A DNA stretch of 64,000 nucleotides from Aureimonas altamirensis (GTDB lineage: Bacteria; Pseudomonadota; Alphaproteobacteria; Rhizobiales; Rhizobiaceae), in the NCBI RefSeq assembly GCF_001463885.1, contig NZ_BBWQ01000005.1:248001-312000 (forward strand), in the 5' to 3' direction. The number at the start of each line of letters is the position of its first letter. Position 1 is the first letter of the stretch. Shown piece after piece: positions 1 to 9,383 of this stretch. The notes below the pieces were generated by a model. The model made no database searches and had not been told where the DNA came from. It saw only the letters and a list, made by a program, of their open reading frames with translations. Made by a program: the position numbers and the translations under genes.

Positions 1-35
1 CCCTGATCGAGAAGCAGGCCGACGCAATAGGTCAT
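1..35 (-). CDS. Proteasome-type protease, N-terminal fragment (runs off the window)
   Basis: Only the first 11 codons are inside the window. They read MTYCVGLLLDQ from an ATG at position 35, which matches the N-terminus I know for bacterial proteasome-type (Ntn-hydrolase, 20S-like) peptidases that accompany alpha-E and circularly permuted ATP-grasp genes. The catalytic region is outside the window. The gene lies 160 bp downstream of the alpha-E gene on the same strand, with a possible terminator between. The identification rests on a short peptide plus gene neighbourhood, so it is an inference. Confidence 0.6.
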   Translation of the reverse strand, partial: MTYCVGLLLDQ

Positions 36-68
36 TCTAATACCCGTAAAAACCGGCTTCGACGCCCG

Positions 69-98
69 AAAAAGGACCCGCCAGCCTGAACGGGCTGG
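69..98 (-). terminator. Possible intrinsic terminator after the alpha-E gene
   Basis: On the minus strand a 6-bp perfect stem (CCAGCC at 98-93 paired with GGCTGG at 86-81, 6-nt loop) is followed seven bases later by five T residues (73-69). It sits between the alpha-E stop at 196 and the next start at 35. The stem is short and the T-run is displaced, so it may be weak or only attenuating. Confidence 0.35.
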
Positions 99-195
99 AC
101 CCGGAGTATTTCAAACCACTTTAAATTCCTACAATCGCGGACGCTAAGACAACAAGAGCCGGCATGCCAGCAATCGGCAGTTATCAAACGAAAAG

Positions 196-1137
196 TCAGC
201 TATGGAAGCGGTAGGTCCGGGCGATCTCGTCGGACAGGCGGTTGTTTTCCAGGATGAACCATTCCAGGAATTCGTGGAGGCCGCCATCGATGATGTCGCC
301 GACGGTGGTTTCCTCCAGCCGTTTGGCGATGGACCGGGCGATCTCGTCGCAATCATGCGCCTCGCCGTAGGTGCGCGACAGATAGCTGAGGCTTTCCTCG
401 ATCAGCCGGTAGCAATAGGCAAGTGAGCGCGGCATGCGCCGGTTGAGAATCAGAAAGTCGACGATATCCACGGCCTTCAGCTCGGCGTCGTATTCCCACG
501 CATAGGAGCGCAGCGCCGACACCGACCGCAGGATCGAGCCCCATTGATAATTGTCGAGCGAGGAGCCGACATAGGAGTGCTGCGGCAGCAGCACCCAGTA
601 TTTCACATCCAGGATGCGCGCCGTGTTATCCGCCCGCTCGAGGAAGGTGCCGATGTTGCAGAAGTCGAAGATCTCGTTGCGCAGCATGGTGCCGTAGAAC
701 GAGCCACGGATCAGCGCGCAGCGCTGCTTGATCAGTTCCAGAAGGGCCGGCAGGTCCGTGATCGGACGGGACAGCCGGTCGCGCAGCAGCATCCAGCTTT
801 CGTTGAGCGCTTCCCAGGTCTCGCGCGTCAGGGCGGTGCGCACCATGCGCCCGTTGGTGCGCGCGGTGGCGAGAGAGTTGAGGATGCTGGACGGGTTAGC
901 CGGATCGCGCAGCATGAACTCGGCGATCAGGTCGGGGTCGAGCACATCGTGCCGCGCCTGATAGGCATCCAGCACGCCCGCCGTGACCAGAACCGAGTTC
1001 CACTCGTCCGCATCGGCCGACAGGTTGGTCAGCGACAATCTCAGGCCCGCATCGATCAGGCGCGCCGTGTTTTCGGCGCGCTCGATATAGCGCTGCATCC
1101 AGAAAAGTCCGTTCGCGGTACGTCCCAATAGCGGCAT
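196..1137 (-). CDS. Alpha-E domain-containing protein
   Basis: A 313-residue, mostly helical protein of the alpha-E family (formerly DUF403). The N-terminus has the typical RTANGLFWMQRYIERAENTA pattern and the C-terminus ends in helices rich in Glu and Arg. The family is nearly always encoded beside a circularly permuted ATP-grasp protein, and comparative genomics predicts a role in making or tailoring a peptide-like product; no reaction has been shown for this protein. It starts 4 bp after the upstream ATP-grasp stop, so the two are probably co-transcribed and translationally coupled. Family assignment is confident; function is inferred from neighbours. Confidence 0.9.
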   Translation of the reverse strand: MPLLGRTANGLFWMQRYIERAENTARLIDAGLRLSLTNLSADADEWNSVLVTAGVLDAYQARHDVLDPDLIAEFMLRDPANPSSILNSLATARTNGRMVRTALTRETWEALNESWMLLRDRLSRPITDLPALLELIKQRCALIRGSFYGTMLRNEIFDFCNIGTFLERADNTARILDVKYWVLLPQHSYVGSSLDNYQWGSILRSVSALRSYAWEYDAELKAVDIVDFLILNRRMPRSLAYCYRLIEESLSYLSRTYGEAHDCDEIARSIAKRLEETTVGDIIDGGLHEFLEWFILENNRLSDEIARTYRFHS

Positions 1138-1141
1138 CGGA

Positions 1142-2551
1142 TCAGTCCTCCAGCACCCAGGTATCCTTGGTGCCGCCGCCCTGGCTGGAATTCACCACGA
1201 GAGAACCTTCCTTCAATGCAACGCGCGTGAGCCCGCCGGGTATGATCTTGACCTCGTCGCTGACCAGCACGAACGGCCTGAGGTCCACGTGGCGGGGCGC
1301 AAGGCCCGCCTCCGTCAGGATCGGCACGGTGGACAGCGCCAGCGTCGGCTGTGCGATATAGTTGGCCGGCCGCTCTCTGAGCTTGGCCGCGAAGGCTTCG
1401 CACTCCGCACGGGAGGCCGCCGGGCCTACAAGCATGCCGTAGCCGCCGGAGCCGTGCACCTCCTTGACGACGAGCTCTTCCAGATGCTCGAGAACATAGG
1501 CAAGGCTGTCTTCCTCGGCGCAGCGCCAGGTGGGCACGTTGTGCAGGATCGCGTCCCGGCCCGAATAGAATTTCACGATATCGGGCATGTAGGAATAGAT
1601 CGCCTTGTCGTCGGCAATGCCCGTGCCCGGCGCGTTGGCGATGGTGATGCCGCCATTGCGGTACACATCCATGATGCCCGGCACGCCCAGTAGCGAATCC
1701 GGATTGAAGGCGAGGGGGTCCAGGAAGGCGTCGTCGACGCGGCGATACAGGACGTCGATCGGCAGATAACCCTTGGTGGTGCGCATCGCGATGCGGCCGT
1801 CGATGCATTTCAGGTCGGCGCCCTCGACCAGCTCGACGCCCATCTGGTCTGCCAGGAAGGCATGCTCGTAATAGGCCGAGTTGTGGATGCCGGGCGTCAG
1901 CACGGCGATCCGCGCCTGGCCTTCGCAGGCTGTCGGCGCAACGCGCGCCAGCGAGCGGCGTAGATGGCGCGGATAGTTTTCCACCGGCCTGACGCGGTTC
2001 TGCGCGAAAAGCTCGGGAAACATCTGCATCATCGTTTCGCGGTTCTCGATCATGTAGGACACGCCCGACGGGGTGCGGGCATTGTCTTCCAGGACGTAGA
2101 ACTCGTTTTCGCCGGTGCGCACGATGTCGACGCCGATGATGTGGGTGTAGACGCCCCCGGGCGGGCTGAAACCGATCATCTGCGGCAGGAAGGCTTCATT
2201 GCCCTCTATAAGCCGGGCAGGCACGACGCCGGCCTTTACGATTTCCTGGTCGTGATAAATGTCGTGCAGGAAGGCGTTCAGCGCCTGGACCCGCTGCTCG
2301 ATCCCTTCGGCCAGCGGGGCCCATTCCTTGCCCGAGATGATCCGGGGAACCATGTCGAACGGGATCAGCCGTTCGGCCGCCTCGTCCGCACCGTAGACGT
2401 TGAAGGTGATGCCGGTTCGCCGGAAGAAGCTTTCGGCCTCTCCGGCCTTGGTTGCCAGCGAGGGAGCCTCCTGCCGGGCAAACCATTTCTGAAACCGTTC
2501 ATAGGGGCTGCGCACATTGCCATCTTCAACCAGCATTTCGTCGAATGGCAT
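1142..2551 (-). CDS. Circularly permuted type 2 ATP-grasp protein
   Basis: A 469-residue protein of the circularly permuted ATP-grasp type 2 family (DUF404/DUF407 region). Seen in the sequence are FYVLEDNARTPSGVSY, an ADLKCIDGR segment, and an EVHGSGGYGMLVGP glycine-rich stretch typical of the permuted nucleotide-binding fold. The family is expected to be an ATP-dependent carboxylate-amine ligase whose substrates are unknown. I placed the start at the ATG at 2551 (MPFDEMLVEDG) because upstream residues are basic and unlike the family. It is first in a run with the alpha-E gene (4-bp gap) and then the proteasome-type hydrolase. No transglutaminase-like gene lies between alpha-E and the hydrolase, where many genomes have one. 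Confidence 0.9.
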   Translation of the reverse strand: MPFDEMLVEDGNVRSPYERFQKWFARQEAPSLATKAGEAESFFRRTGITFNVYGADEAAERLIPFDMVPRIISGKEWAPLAEGIEQRVQALNAFLHDIYHDQEIVKAGVVPARLIEGNEAFLPQMIGFSPPGGVYTHIIGVDIVRTGENEFYVLEDNARTPSGVSYMIENRETMMQMFPELFAQNRVRPVENYPRHLRRSLARVAPTACEGQARIAVLTPGIHNSAYYEHAFLADQMGVELVEGADLKCIDGRIAMRTTKGYLPIDVLYRRVDDAFLDPLAFNPDSLLGVPGIMDVYRNGGITIANAPGTGIADDKAIYSYMPDIVKFYSGRDAILHNVPTWRCAEEDSLAYVLEHLEELVVKEVHGSGGYGMLVGPAASRAECEAFAAKLRERPANYIAQPTLALSTVPILTEAGLAPRHVDLRPFVLVSDEVKIIPGGLTRVALKEGSLVVNSSQGGGTKDTWVLED

Positions 2552-2709
2552 GCGCTGCGACTCCTCTGTCCATTCCGACCCGTAAGACAGAGAATGTCGC
2601 AGTCTGCGAAATTTCCAACCCCTGATTTGCAACGCTCATCCGTTTTCCTGATGGTGCGCGGCGAACATGGTTACGAAATTGGCAGGTTGCCCTGCGGAAC
2701 GCCGCCAAT

Positions 2710-3849
2710 TCAGGCGGTTGCGAGGGCCTGCCGGGCCGCCTCGATGATCCGGTCCTGCGTTTCACGATCCAGATAGGGATGCATCGGCAGGCTTACGACT
2801 TCCTGCGAAAGCGCATCGCTGACGGGCAATGCGCCGGCTTCGGCCGGGAAATGTCGGTAGGCGGTCTGCCTGTGCAGCGGCTTGCCGTAGTAGATCACCG
2901 TCGGAACGCCGGCCTGGCGCATGCGGGCCATGAACGTTTCACGCCGGCCATCGGCGACGCGAATGGTGTACTGGGCCCAGGTGGAGACGATACCGTCCGG
3001 TACCTCCGGGGTAACCGCAAGATCGTGCAGGCCCGCGGCATAGCGCTCGGCGACGTGCTGCCGGGCCTCGATCTCTTCCGCAAACAGCGGCAGCTTCTCC
3101 AGCAGCACCGCCGCCTGGAAGGTATCGAGCCGGCCGGTAATTCCGATGCGGACATTGTCGTACCTGTCGGTGCCCTGTCCGTGCACGCTCAGCGAGCGCA
3201 TGATGGCCATCAACTCCGCATCGTTGGTCTGCACGGCCCCGCCATCGCCATAGCAGCCGAGCGGCTTGGCGGGGTAGAAGCTGGTGGCGACGACATCGGC
3301 GAAGGCGCCGGCCATCTGCCCGCCCAGCGTCGAGCCGAAGCCCTGCGCGGCGTCGGATACGAGCTTCAACTCATAGGTGTCGGCGATCGTGCGGATCGAA
3401 GGATAGTCGGCGATCTGGCCGAACAGGTCGACGGCGATGACGGCGCGCGGCTTCAGCACACCCGCATCGCGGATTTCGGCGATGGCCCTGTCCAGGCTTT
3501 CAGGATCGATGTTGTAGGTGTTTGGCAGAACGTCCACGAAGACGGGCGTCGCCCCGAGAAGCCCAACCACCTCGGCCGTGGCGGCAAAGGTGAAGCTCGG
3601 TACGAAGACGGCATCGCCGGGGCCGATGTTCCAGGCCATCAGCGGCAGCAGGAGCGCGTCGGTGCCCGAGGCGCAGCCGAGCGTGGCGTCCATCCCGCCG
3701 AAGGCCGACAACGCCGCTTCCAGCTCGGCCACATCCGGACCGAGGATGTAGGCGCCCGTATCCATGATTCTGGAAAGGCGGGCATCGATCTTGTCGCGGA
3801 TGCGCTTCTGCTGGGTCGCAAGGTCGATGAAGGCGATGGGCTTTTGCAT
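2710..3849 (-). CDS. DegT/DnrJ/EryC1/StrS-family PLP aminotransferase
   Basis: A 379-residue PLP-dependent sugar aminotransferase-like protein. It has the family N-terminus (IAFIDLATQQKRIRDKID), the GCASGTDALLLPLMA cofactor-phosphate region, VIAVDLFGQ with the conserved Asp, the SDAAQGFGS motif, and ATSFYPAKPLGCYGDGGAV carrying the lysine expected to bind PLP. The family transaminates keto-sugars for surface polysaccharides or antibiotics. No nucleotide-sugar or glycosyltransferase genes are nearby, so the substrate is unknown. The ATG at 3849 is chosen because homology begins there. The 158-bp gap to the ATP-grasp gene suggests a separate unit. Confidence 0.9.
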   Translation of the reverse strand: MQKPIAFIDLATQQKRIRDKIDARLSRIMDTGAYILGPDVAELEAALSAFGGMDATLGCASGTDALLLPLMAWNIGPGDAVFVPSFTFAATAEVVGLLGATPVFVDVLPNTYNIDPESLDRAIAEIRDAGVLKPRAVIAVDLFGQIADYPSIRTIADTYELKLVSDAAQGFGSTLGGQMAGAFADVVATSFYPAKPLGCYGDGGAVQTNDAELMAIMRSLSVHGQGTDRYDNVRIGITGRLDTFQAAVLLEKLPLFAEEIEARQHVAERYAAGLHDLAVTPEVPDGIVSTWAQYTIRVADGRRETFMARMRQAGVPTVIYYGKPLHRQTAYRHFPAEAGALPVSDALSQEVVSLPMHPYLDRETQDRIIEAARQALATA

Positions 3850-3952
3850 TGGGTCCGGATCCTTGCGGGTAACACGAAAGACGCCGCCGGCGTCATGGCG
3901 ATGGGCTAACCGTTTTGTCGCAGCGGTCAAGTCTGCGCCGTCGCTCGATGCT

Positions 3953-5287
3953 TCACGTTTGTCGCTGGCCCGTGTGGCTTCGTGATGCCCGGAAGGCGCT
4001 GGTGGCGGTTTCGCCGGTCAGCCGGATCGCCTTGCGGGCCTGCAGCGCGGCCAGGGCGAACAGCAGCGCCTGGCCTGCGAAGACGACCGCATAGCCAACC
4101 ACCATCCGGCCCGTCGCCAGCGCGACGAGGTCGACGCAGATGCCCGCCAGAAGGCCGCCAAGCCCGAAGGCCAGGGCCTGCGCCGCGCCCCATACGCCCA
4201 TGCGCAATCCGGCCCGTCCGTCTCCGCCGCCATCGGCCATGGCCATCATCGCGCCGATGGCCGAAATGGTGAAAGCGCCAAGGCCGATGCCCAGCACCGC
4301 CGCAAGGGGGAAGATCGTTTCCCCCGTCATACCGGCGGACGGTCCCGCCGCCAGGGCCGAAAGGCATATGGCGGAAAGGACGGCCCCGCCGATGGCCGTG
4401 ATGCGCAGCGTGCCTGGATAGCGCCGGCCAAGAAGCCCGCCTGCGATGGCCGTCAGCACCATGCCGCAGAAGATGCCACCATTCTGCCACGCCGACAGGC
4501 GGGTGGTTTCGGCGAGCGTCAGGCCATAGGCAAGGCCGCCGAAGGGCTCCAGCACGACGTCCTGTCCGCTGTAGCCGAGCATGGACGCAAAGACGAACAG
4601 CGCGAAACGCCGTGTGCCGGCTTCGCCCCAGACGATAGCGAGCGCTTCGCGGAAGGGGGTCGATGCGCCCTCGGCGCGTGCGGCGAGGGCGGCGCCTTCC
4701 AGTCGCCAGGCTGCCAGAAGCGCGGCCAGGAAGGCGAGGCAGCCCACCATGGCCGTCACCGCCACCAGCCGCAGCATGGAGAACGGGTCCAGCAGCCGGG
4801 AGGCAACCGCCGTCGTCAGGGCGAAGCCTGCGATCATCATGGTGAACATGGCCGTTGCCGCCGGGCCGCGCGCGGCCGGCGACACCACCGAGGCGGTCAG
4901 GGTCAGAAGCGCCGTTCCGGCAGCGCCAGCCCCTGCGCCGATGGCGGCGAATGCCATGATGCCAAGGACAAGCCCCGGCAGGGGATGGTGCTCCAGAAGG
5001 CCGGTGGCTGCCGCGGCAGCAACCCCGCCAACGGCCAGCAACGCCACACCGCCAACGATCCACGGTGCGCGCCGCATGCCCACATCCGAGCCGTGGCCGA
5101 AGCGCGGCCGCGTGAGCTGCACGGCGTAGTAAACGGCAATCATCAGGCTCGGCAGCGTCGCGGGGAGGGCCAGCTCCACCACCATGACCCGGTTGAGCGT
5201 CGACGTCGTCAGCACGACGACGGCGCCGATGGCCGTCTGTATGAGGGCCAACCGCGCGATCGTCAGCCATCCGGGCGTCATTTTCAT
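3953..5287 (-). CDS. BCD/PucC-family MFS transporter
   Basis: A 444-residue membrane protein with about 12 hydrophobic segments and the features of the bacteriochlorophyll-delivery (PucC/LhaA) branch of the major facilitator superfamily: an N-terminal TLNRVMVVEL segment, YYAVQLTRPRFGHGSD after TM2, and RRAPWIVGG before TM3. Known members help assemble light-harvesting complexes or move (bacterio)chlorophyll. None of the neighbours is a photosynthesis gene, so the local role is unclear; the organism may be phototrophic with the cluster elsewhere, or this may be a relic. Either the ATG at 5287 or the one at 5281 (MKM) could be used. Divergent from the LysM gene. Confidence 0.8.
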   Translation of the reverse strand: MKMTPGWLTIARLALIQTAIGAVVVLTTSTLNRVMVVELALPATLPSLMIAVYYAVQLTRPRFGHGSDVGMRRAPWIVGGVALLAVGGVAAAAATGLLEHHPLPGLVLGIMAFAAIGAGAGAAGTALLTLTASVVSPAARGPAATAMFTMMIAGFALTTAVASRLLDPFSMLRLVAVTAMVGCLAFLAALLAAWRLEGAALAARAEGASTPFREALAIVWGEAGTRRFALFVFASMLGYSGQDVVLEPFGGLAYGLTLAETTRLSAWQNGGIFCGMVLTAIAGGLLGRRYPGTLRITAIGGAVLSAICLSALAAGPSAGMTGETIFPLAAVLGIGLGAFTISAIGAMMAMADGGGDGRAGLRMGVWGAAQALAFGLGGLLAGICVDLVALATGRMVVGYAVVFAGQALLFALAALQARKAIRLTGETATSAFRASRSHTGQRQT

Positions 5288-5429
5288 GCATCACATCCGA
5301 TCGCGCCGTCGCATCCACCCAAGGGATGTGGACTCATTCGCCTTGTTGCGACAGCCAACAATTTGTAGAAATAGGGGATCGATACGAAGTTCCCCACAAG
5401 CGGCAAGCTGACTTGCCTTCGGAGTGGTC

Positions 5430-6632
5430 ATGAAACGGAAGAGCGGCGTCCTGTTCGCGACAGCGGCCATGGTTGGCGTCGCCGGCCTTGTGGCGGGCTA
5501 TATGCATTTCGGCAATGCGCGCACCCTGCCCACCGGCCAGGTTACCCTTGCCAAGGTTTCTCCGGAGGCCCCGGCCCCGCTGGCGGGGCAGGCACCGGCC
5601 GCCACGCCGCCGGCTCAGAACGTGCCGGCGCAAGCCGCCGCGCCGGCATCGTCCAATGTTCCGTCCTTCGATGTCGTGCGGGTTGAGCCGGATGGCTCCG
5701 CCGTATTGGCCGGCCGCGCCGCGCCGGATACGGACGTGCGGATCGTTGAGGCCGGCCGCGTCATCGCAACGGCGCGCACCAATGCGCAAGGCGAGTTCGC
5801 CGTAACGCTGGATGTGCCGCTTGCAGTTGGGGAACATCAGATCCACCTGGAGACGGGTGAAGGCGAGGCGGTTCTTGCTTCCGTCGAAAGCGCCATCGTC
5901 AGCATACCCATGCCCGGCCGCGACTCCGAGTTGCTGGTGCTTCTGGAGCAGCCGGACGCGCCCTCGCGGGTGATTTCCGCTCCGAGCGCCCAGACGCCGC
6001 AGATTGCCTCGGTTGCGCCGGATGCAGGCCAGGCGGGTGCAATGGCGCCCACCGCGCCGGCGGCCGATCCGAATGCACCGGCGATCGGCGCGGTCGAGAT
6101 CGAGGGAGACCAGATCTACGTTGCGGGTACCGCTTCCAAGGGCGCCAAGGTGCGTCTGTATCTGAACGACGCTTTCGTGGCCGAGGCGCCCATCGGCTCC
6201 AAGCGCGAATTTCTGGCCAGCGCCCGGCAGGCCGTGCCGGTGGGTACGCATGTCGTGCGTGCCGACGTCGTGGACAAGGCAGGCAGCGTCGTGGCGCGCG
6301 CCGAAGTGCCCTTCGAGCGGCCCGACCGCGAGCATGTCGCAGCCGTTGCCGCTTCGCCGGCGCTGCCGGGCATGTCGGCCGCCGAAAAGGCGGATGCCAC
6401 GCTTGCCTCGAACGGAGAGCCGGCCGGCGGGCTGCAGGAAGTGGACGGCCGCGTCATTATCCGCAAGGGCGATACGCTCTGGCGAATTTCGCGCGAGAAT
6501 TATGGCGTGGGCAGCCGCTACACGGTGATCTACCTTGCCAATGGCGACCAGATTAGAAACCCCGACCTGATCTATCCCGGGCAGGTCTTCCGCATGCCGG
6601 CCGACGAGGCCGCGCAGGCCACCGGCGGCTGA
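5430..6632 (+). CDS. LysM peptidoglycan-binding protein with Ig-like domains
   Basis: A 400-residue envelope protein. Residues about 7-24 form one hydrophobic segment (signal anchor). An Ala/Pro-rich low-complexity linker follows, then two repeated Ig-like/adhesin-type beta domains (around PDGSAVLAGRAAPDTDVRI and GDQIYVAGTASKGAKVRLYL). A C-terminal LysM domain runs from about residue 345 (IIRKGDTLWRISRENYG) and ends PDLIYPGQVFRMP. It probably binds peptidoglycan in the periplasm. The ATG at 5430 is preceded by CGGAG six bases upstream and is preferred to the in-frame GTG at 5424. First gene of a plus-strand run with the ABC exporter, psd and pssA, an order shared by rhizobial genomes. Confidence 0.85.
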   Translation: MKRKSGVLFATAAMVGVAGLVAGYMHFGNARTLPTGQVTLAKVSPEAPAPLAGQAPAATPPAQNVPAQAAAPASSNVPSFDVVRVEPDGSAVLAGRAAPDTDVRIVEAGRVIATARTNAQGEFAVTLDVPLAVGEHQIHLETGEGEAVLASVESAIVSIPMPGRDSELLVLLEQPDAPSRVISAPSAQTPQIASVAPDAGQAGAMAPTAPAADPNAPAIGAVEIEGDQIYVAGTASKGAKVRLYLNDAFVAEAPIGSKREFLASARQAVPVGTHVVRADVVDKAGSVVARAEVPFERPDREHVAAVAASPALPGMSAAEKADATLASNGEPAGGLQEVDGRVIIRKGDTLWRISRENYGVGSRYTVIYLANGDQIRNPDLIYPGQVFRMPADEAAQATGG

Positions 6633-6679
6633 CAGGCCGACGGGCTGGCGAATCTCCACGCGGGGGACCATTTAAGGGG

Positions 6680-8641
6680 GTGCGCAGACCGTGCCCCCTC
6701 GACCATGACCCCGAAAGTGCAGCCTTGAGCGATACACAGCAGCCTGCCGTCTCCGGCGACAGCGGCGCGACCTTCCGAACGCTTCGTAACCTCTGGCCCT
6801 ATATGTGGCCGGCCGAGCGGCCGGACCTGCGGGCCCGCGTCCTTTGGGCAAGCTTCTACCTTGTCCTGGCGAAGCTTCTGACCGTCGGGGTGCCTTACTT
6901 CTACAAATGGGCAACCGACGCGCTGGACGGCGACCGGCAGGGGCTGGATTGGCTGCCGCTGGTGCTGGCCGGGGCGATCACGCTGGTCGTCGCCTATAAT
7001 GTGGCGCGCGTCGTATCGGTGGGCTTCAACCAGTTGCGCGATGCGCTGTTTGCCCGCGTCGGCCAATATGCCGTGCGGCGCCTGGCCTATCAGACCTTCG
7101 TGCATATGCACGCGCTGTCGCTGCGCTTCCATCTGGAGCGGCGCACCGGCGGCCTGTCGCGCATCATCGAAAGGGGCACCAAGGGTATCGAGACGATCGT
7201 GCGCTTCACGATCCTCAATTCGGTGCCGACGCTTCTGGAATTCCTGCTGACCGCGATCATCTTCGGCGTCACCTACGGCGCTTACTACGTGCTTGTGGTT
7301 GCGCTGACCGTTGTCGCCTATTCCTGGTTTACGGTGAAGGCGAGCGACTGGCGCATCGGCATTCGCCGCGAGATGAACGACAGCGACACGGAGGCCAACA
7401 CCAAGGCCATCGACTCGCTCCTCAATTTCGAGACGGTCAAGTATTTCGGCAACGAGCTGATGGAGGCCGACCGCTTCGACCGCTCCATGGCGCGTTACGA
7501 AAGTGCCGCCACCAAGACATGGACCTCGCTGGGCTGGCTCAATTTCGGGCAGGGGGTCATCTTCGCGCTCGGCATGGGGGCGGCCATGGTGATGTCGGCG
7601 CGGGAGGTGCAGGCCGGCACGCAGACGCTGGGCGATTTCGTCTTCATCAACGCGCTGCTGATGCAGCTATCCATTCCGCTCAACTTCATCGGCTTCGTCT
7701 ACCGCGAAATCCGCCAGGGCCTGACGGATATGGAAGAGATGTTCAATCTGCTCTCGGTGCGCCGGGAGGTGCAGGACGATGCTGATGCGCCGCCGCTGGC
7801 GGTGGCCACCGGGGCCATCCGCTTCGAGGATGTGCGCTTTTCCTACGACCAGGGGCGCGAGATCCTCAAGGGCATCAGCTTCGAGGTGCCGCCGGGGCGC
7901 TCGGTTGCGATCGTCGGCCCATCCGGGGCGGGCAAGTCCACAATCTCGCGGCTTCTGTTCCGGTTCTACGACGTGTCGGCGGGGCGCATCACCATCGATG
8001 GGCAGGACATCGCCCATGTTCGTCAGGACAGCCTGCGGGCCGCCATCGGCATCGTCCCGCAGGATACGGTGCTGTTCAACGACACGATCGCCTACAACAT
8101 TCGCTACGGGCGTGTGGATGCCACCGATGCGGAGGTGCGCCGGGCGGCCGAGCTGGCGCAGATCCACCACTTCATCCAAAGCCTCCCCGAGGGTTACGAC
8201 ACGATGGTCGGCGAGCGCGGGTTGAAGCTTTCGGGCGGCGAAAAGCAGCGTGTGGCCATTGCCAGAACCATATTGAAGGCACCGCCGATCCTGGTGCTGG
8301 ACGAGGCCACCTCGGCGCTGGATACCCATACGGAGCAGGATATCCAGAGCGCACTCAGCCTCGTCTCTCAAGAGCGGACCACGCTGACCATCGCCCACCG
8401 CCTGTCCACCATCGTCGACGCGGATGAGATCATCGTGCTGCGGTCCGGGCAGATCGTGGAGCGCGGCACCCACCGCGCATTGCTGGCCCAGGGTGGCCTC
8501 TATGCCGAAATGTGGACGATGCAGCGCGAGGCCAGCGAGGCCGAGGAAACGCTGCGCCGCGCGCGCGAAGCGGACGCCCTCGGCGTCGTCGAAAGGCGTG
8601 CACCGGCCGACCCGCTTGAACGTACGCGCCAAGAACTCTAA
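6680..8641 (+). CDS. ABC transporter, fused permease and ATPase (ATM1/MsbA-like)
   Basis: A 653-residue half-transporter. The N-terminal membrane domain (about residues 35-330) has six predicted helices. The C-terminal ATPase domain has Walker [10 protein letters not shown], a Q-loop in [14 protein letters not shown], the signature LSGGEKQRV, Walker [13 protein letters not shown] and the H-loop in TIAHRLSTI. Overall similarity is to the ATM1/HMT1 type (Fe-S precursor or glutathione-conjugate export), but an MsbA-like lipid exporter is possible. The start is uncertain: GTG at 6680 gives the longest form, while TTG at 6725 (LSDTQQ) gives a 638-residue protein closer to relatives. It is followed 38 bp later by psd. 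Confidence 0.88.
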   Translation: MRRPCPLDHDPESAALSDTQQPAVSGDSGATFRTLRNLWPYMWPAERPDLRARVLWASFYLVLAKLLTVGVPYFYKWATDALDGDRQGLDWLPLVLAGAITLVVAYNVARVVSVGFNQLRDALFARVGQYAVRRLAYQTFVHMHALSLRFHLERRTGGLSRIIERGTKGIETIVRFTILNSVPTLLEFLLTAIIFGVTYGAYYVLVVALTVVAYSWFTVKASDWRIGIRREMNDSDTEANTKAIDSLLNFETVKYFGNELMEADRFDRSMARYESAATKTWTSLGWLNFGQGVIFALGMGAAMVMSAREVQAGTQTLGDFVFINALLMQLSIPLNFIGFVYREIRQGLTDMEEMFNLLSVRREVQDDADAPPLAVATGAIRFEDVRFSYDQGREILKGISFEVPPGRSVAIVGPSGAGKSTISRLLFRFYDVSAGRITIDGQDIAHVRQDSLRAAIGIVPQDTVLFNDTIAYNIRYGRVDATDAEVRRAAELAQIHHFIQSLPEGYDTMVGERGLKLSGGEKQRVAIARTILKAPPILVLDEATSALDTHTEQDIQSALSLVSQERTTLTIAHRLSTIVDADEIIVLRSGQIVERGTHRALLAQGGLYAEMWTMQREASEAEETLRRAREADALGVVERRAPADPLERTRQEL

Positions 8642-8679
8642 ACCCTGCCCACGCTGCCGCATGCAAGGAAACGCAATCC

Positions 8680-9378
8680 ATGGACTTCCTGACGTCGATC
8701 CGCAACGCGCTGGTGCCCGTGCACAAGGCCGGCTACCCCTTCATCGCAGGCTTCTTCATTGTGGGGTTGCTGCTTGGCCTTCTGTGGGAACCGCTGTTCT
8801 GGCTGTTCCTGATCCTGACGGTCTGGTGCGCCTATTTCTTCCGCGATCCCGAGCGGGTCACGCCGCAGGCCGATCACATCGTCGTCAGCCCGGCCGATGG
8901 CCGCGTATCGCTGGTCGGCCATGTCGTGCCGCCGGCCGAGCTGCAGCTCGGCGATGAGCCGATGTTGCGCATCTCGATCTTCATGAATGTCTTCGACTGC
9001 CACATCAACCGCGCGCCGGTGCGCGGCGGCATCCTGCGGATCGCCTATCGCGAAGGCCAGTTCAAGAATGCCGAGCTGGACAAGGCCAGCGAGGTCAACG
9101 AGCGTTCGTCCATGGTGCTGGCCGGCCCCTTCGGTGACGTGGGCGTGGTGCAGATCGCCGGTGCGATCGCGCGGCGTATCGTCGGTTTCGTCCGGGCAGG
9201 CGGATCGTTGGAAGCCGGCGAGCGTTACGGCCTGATACGCTTCGGCTCGCGGCTCGACGTATACCTGCCCGATGGCACCGTGCCGCGCGTGGCAGAGGGG
9301 CAGCGCGCTGTCGCGGGCGAAACGGTGATCGCCGAGCATGGCGAAAGGCTGGCCACCTGGCCATCGCGGAGGGACTGA
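8680..9378 (+). CDS. psd: Phosphatidylserine decarboxylase proenzyme
   Basis: A 232-residue protein of the short (PSD-A) class. It converts phosphatidylserine to phosphatidylethanolamine at the inner membrane. Hydrophobic segments lie at about residues 20-50. The core reads [16 protein letters not shown], and [18 protein letters not shown], and the C-terminal [11 protein letters not shown] contains the Gly-Ser pair where self-cleavage makes the pyruvoyl group. It is directly followed by pssA, which supplies its substrate, with 5 bp between stop and start, so the two-step pathway is one transcription unit. Confidence 0.96.
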   Translation: MDFLTSIRNALVPVHKAGYPFIAGFFIVGLLLGLLWEPLFWLFLILTVWCAYFFRDPERVTPQADHIVVSPADGRVSLVGHVVPPAELQLGDEPMLRISIFMNVFDCHINRAPVRGGILRIAYREGQFKNAELDKASEVNERSSMVLAGPFGDVGVVQIAGAIARRIVGFVRAGGSLEAGERYGLIRFGSRLDVYLPDGTVPRVAEGQRAVAGETVIAEHGERLATWPSRRD

Positions 9379-9383
9379 CGCAA

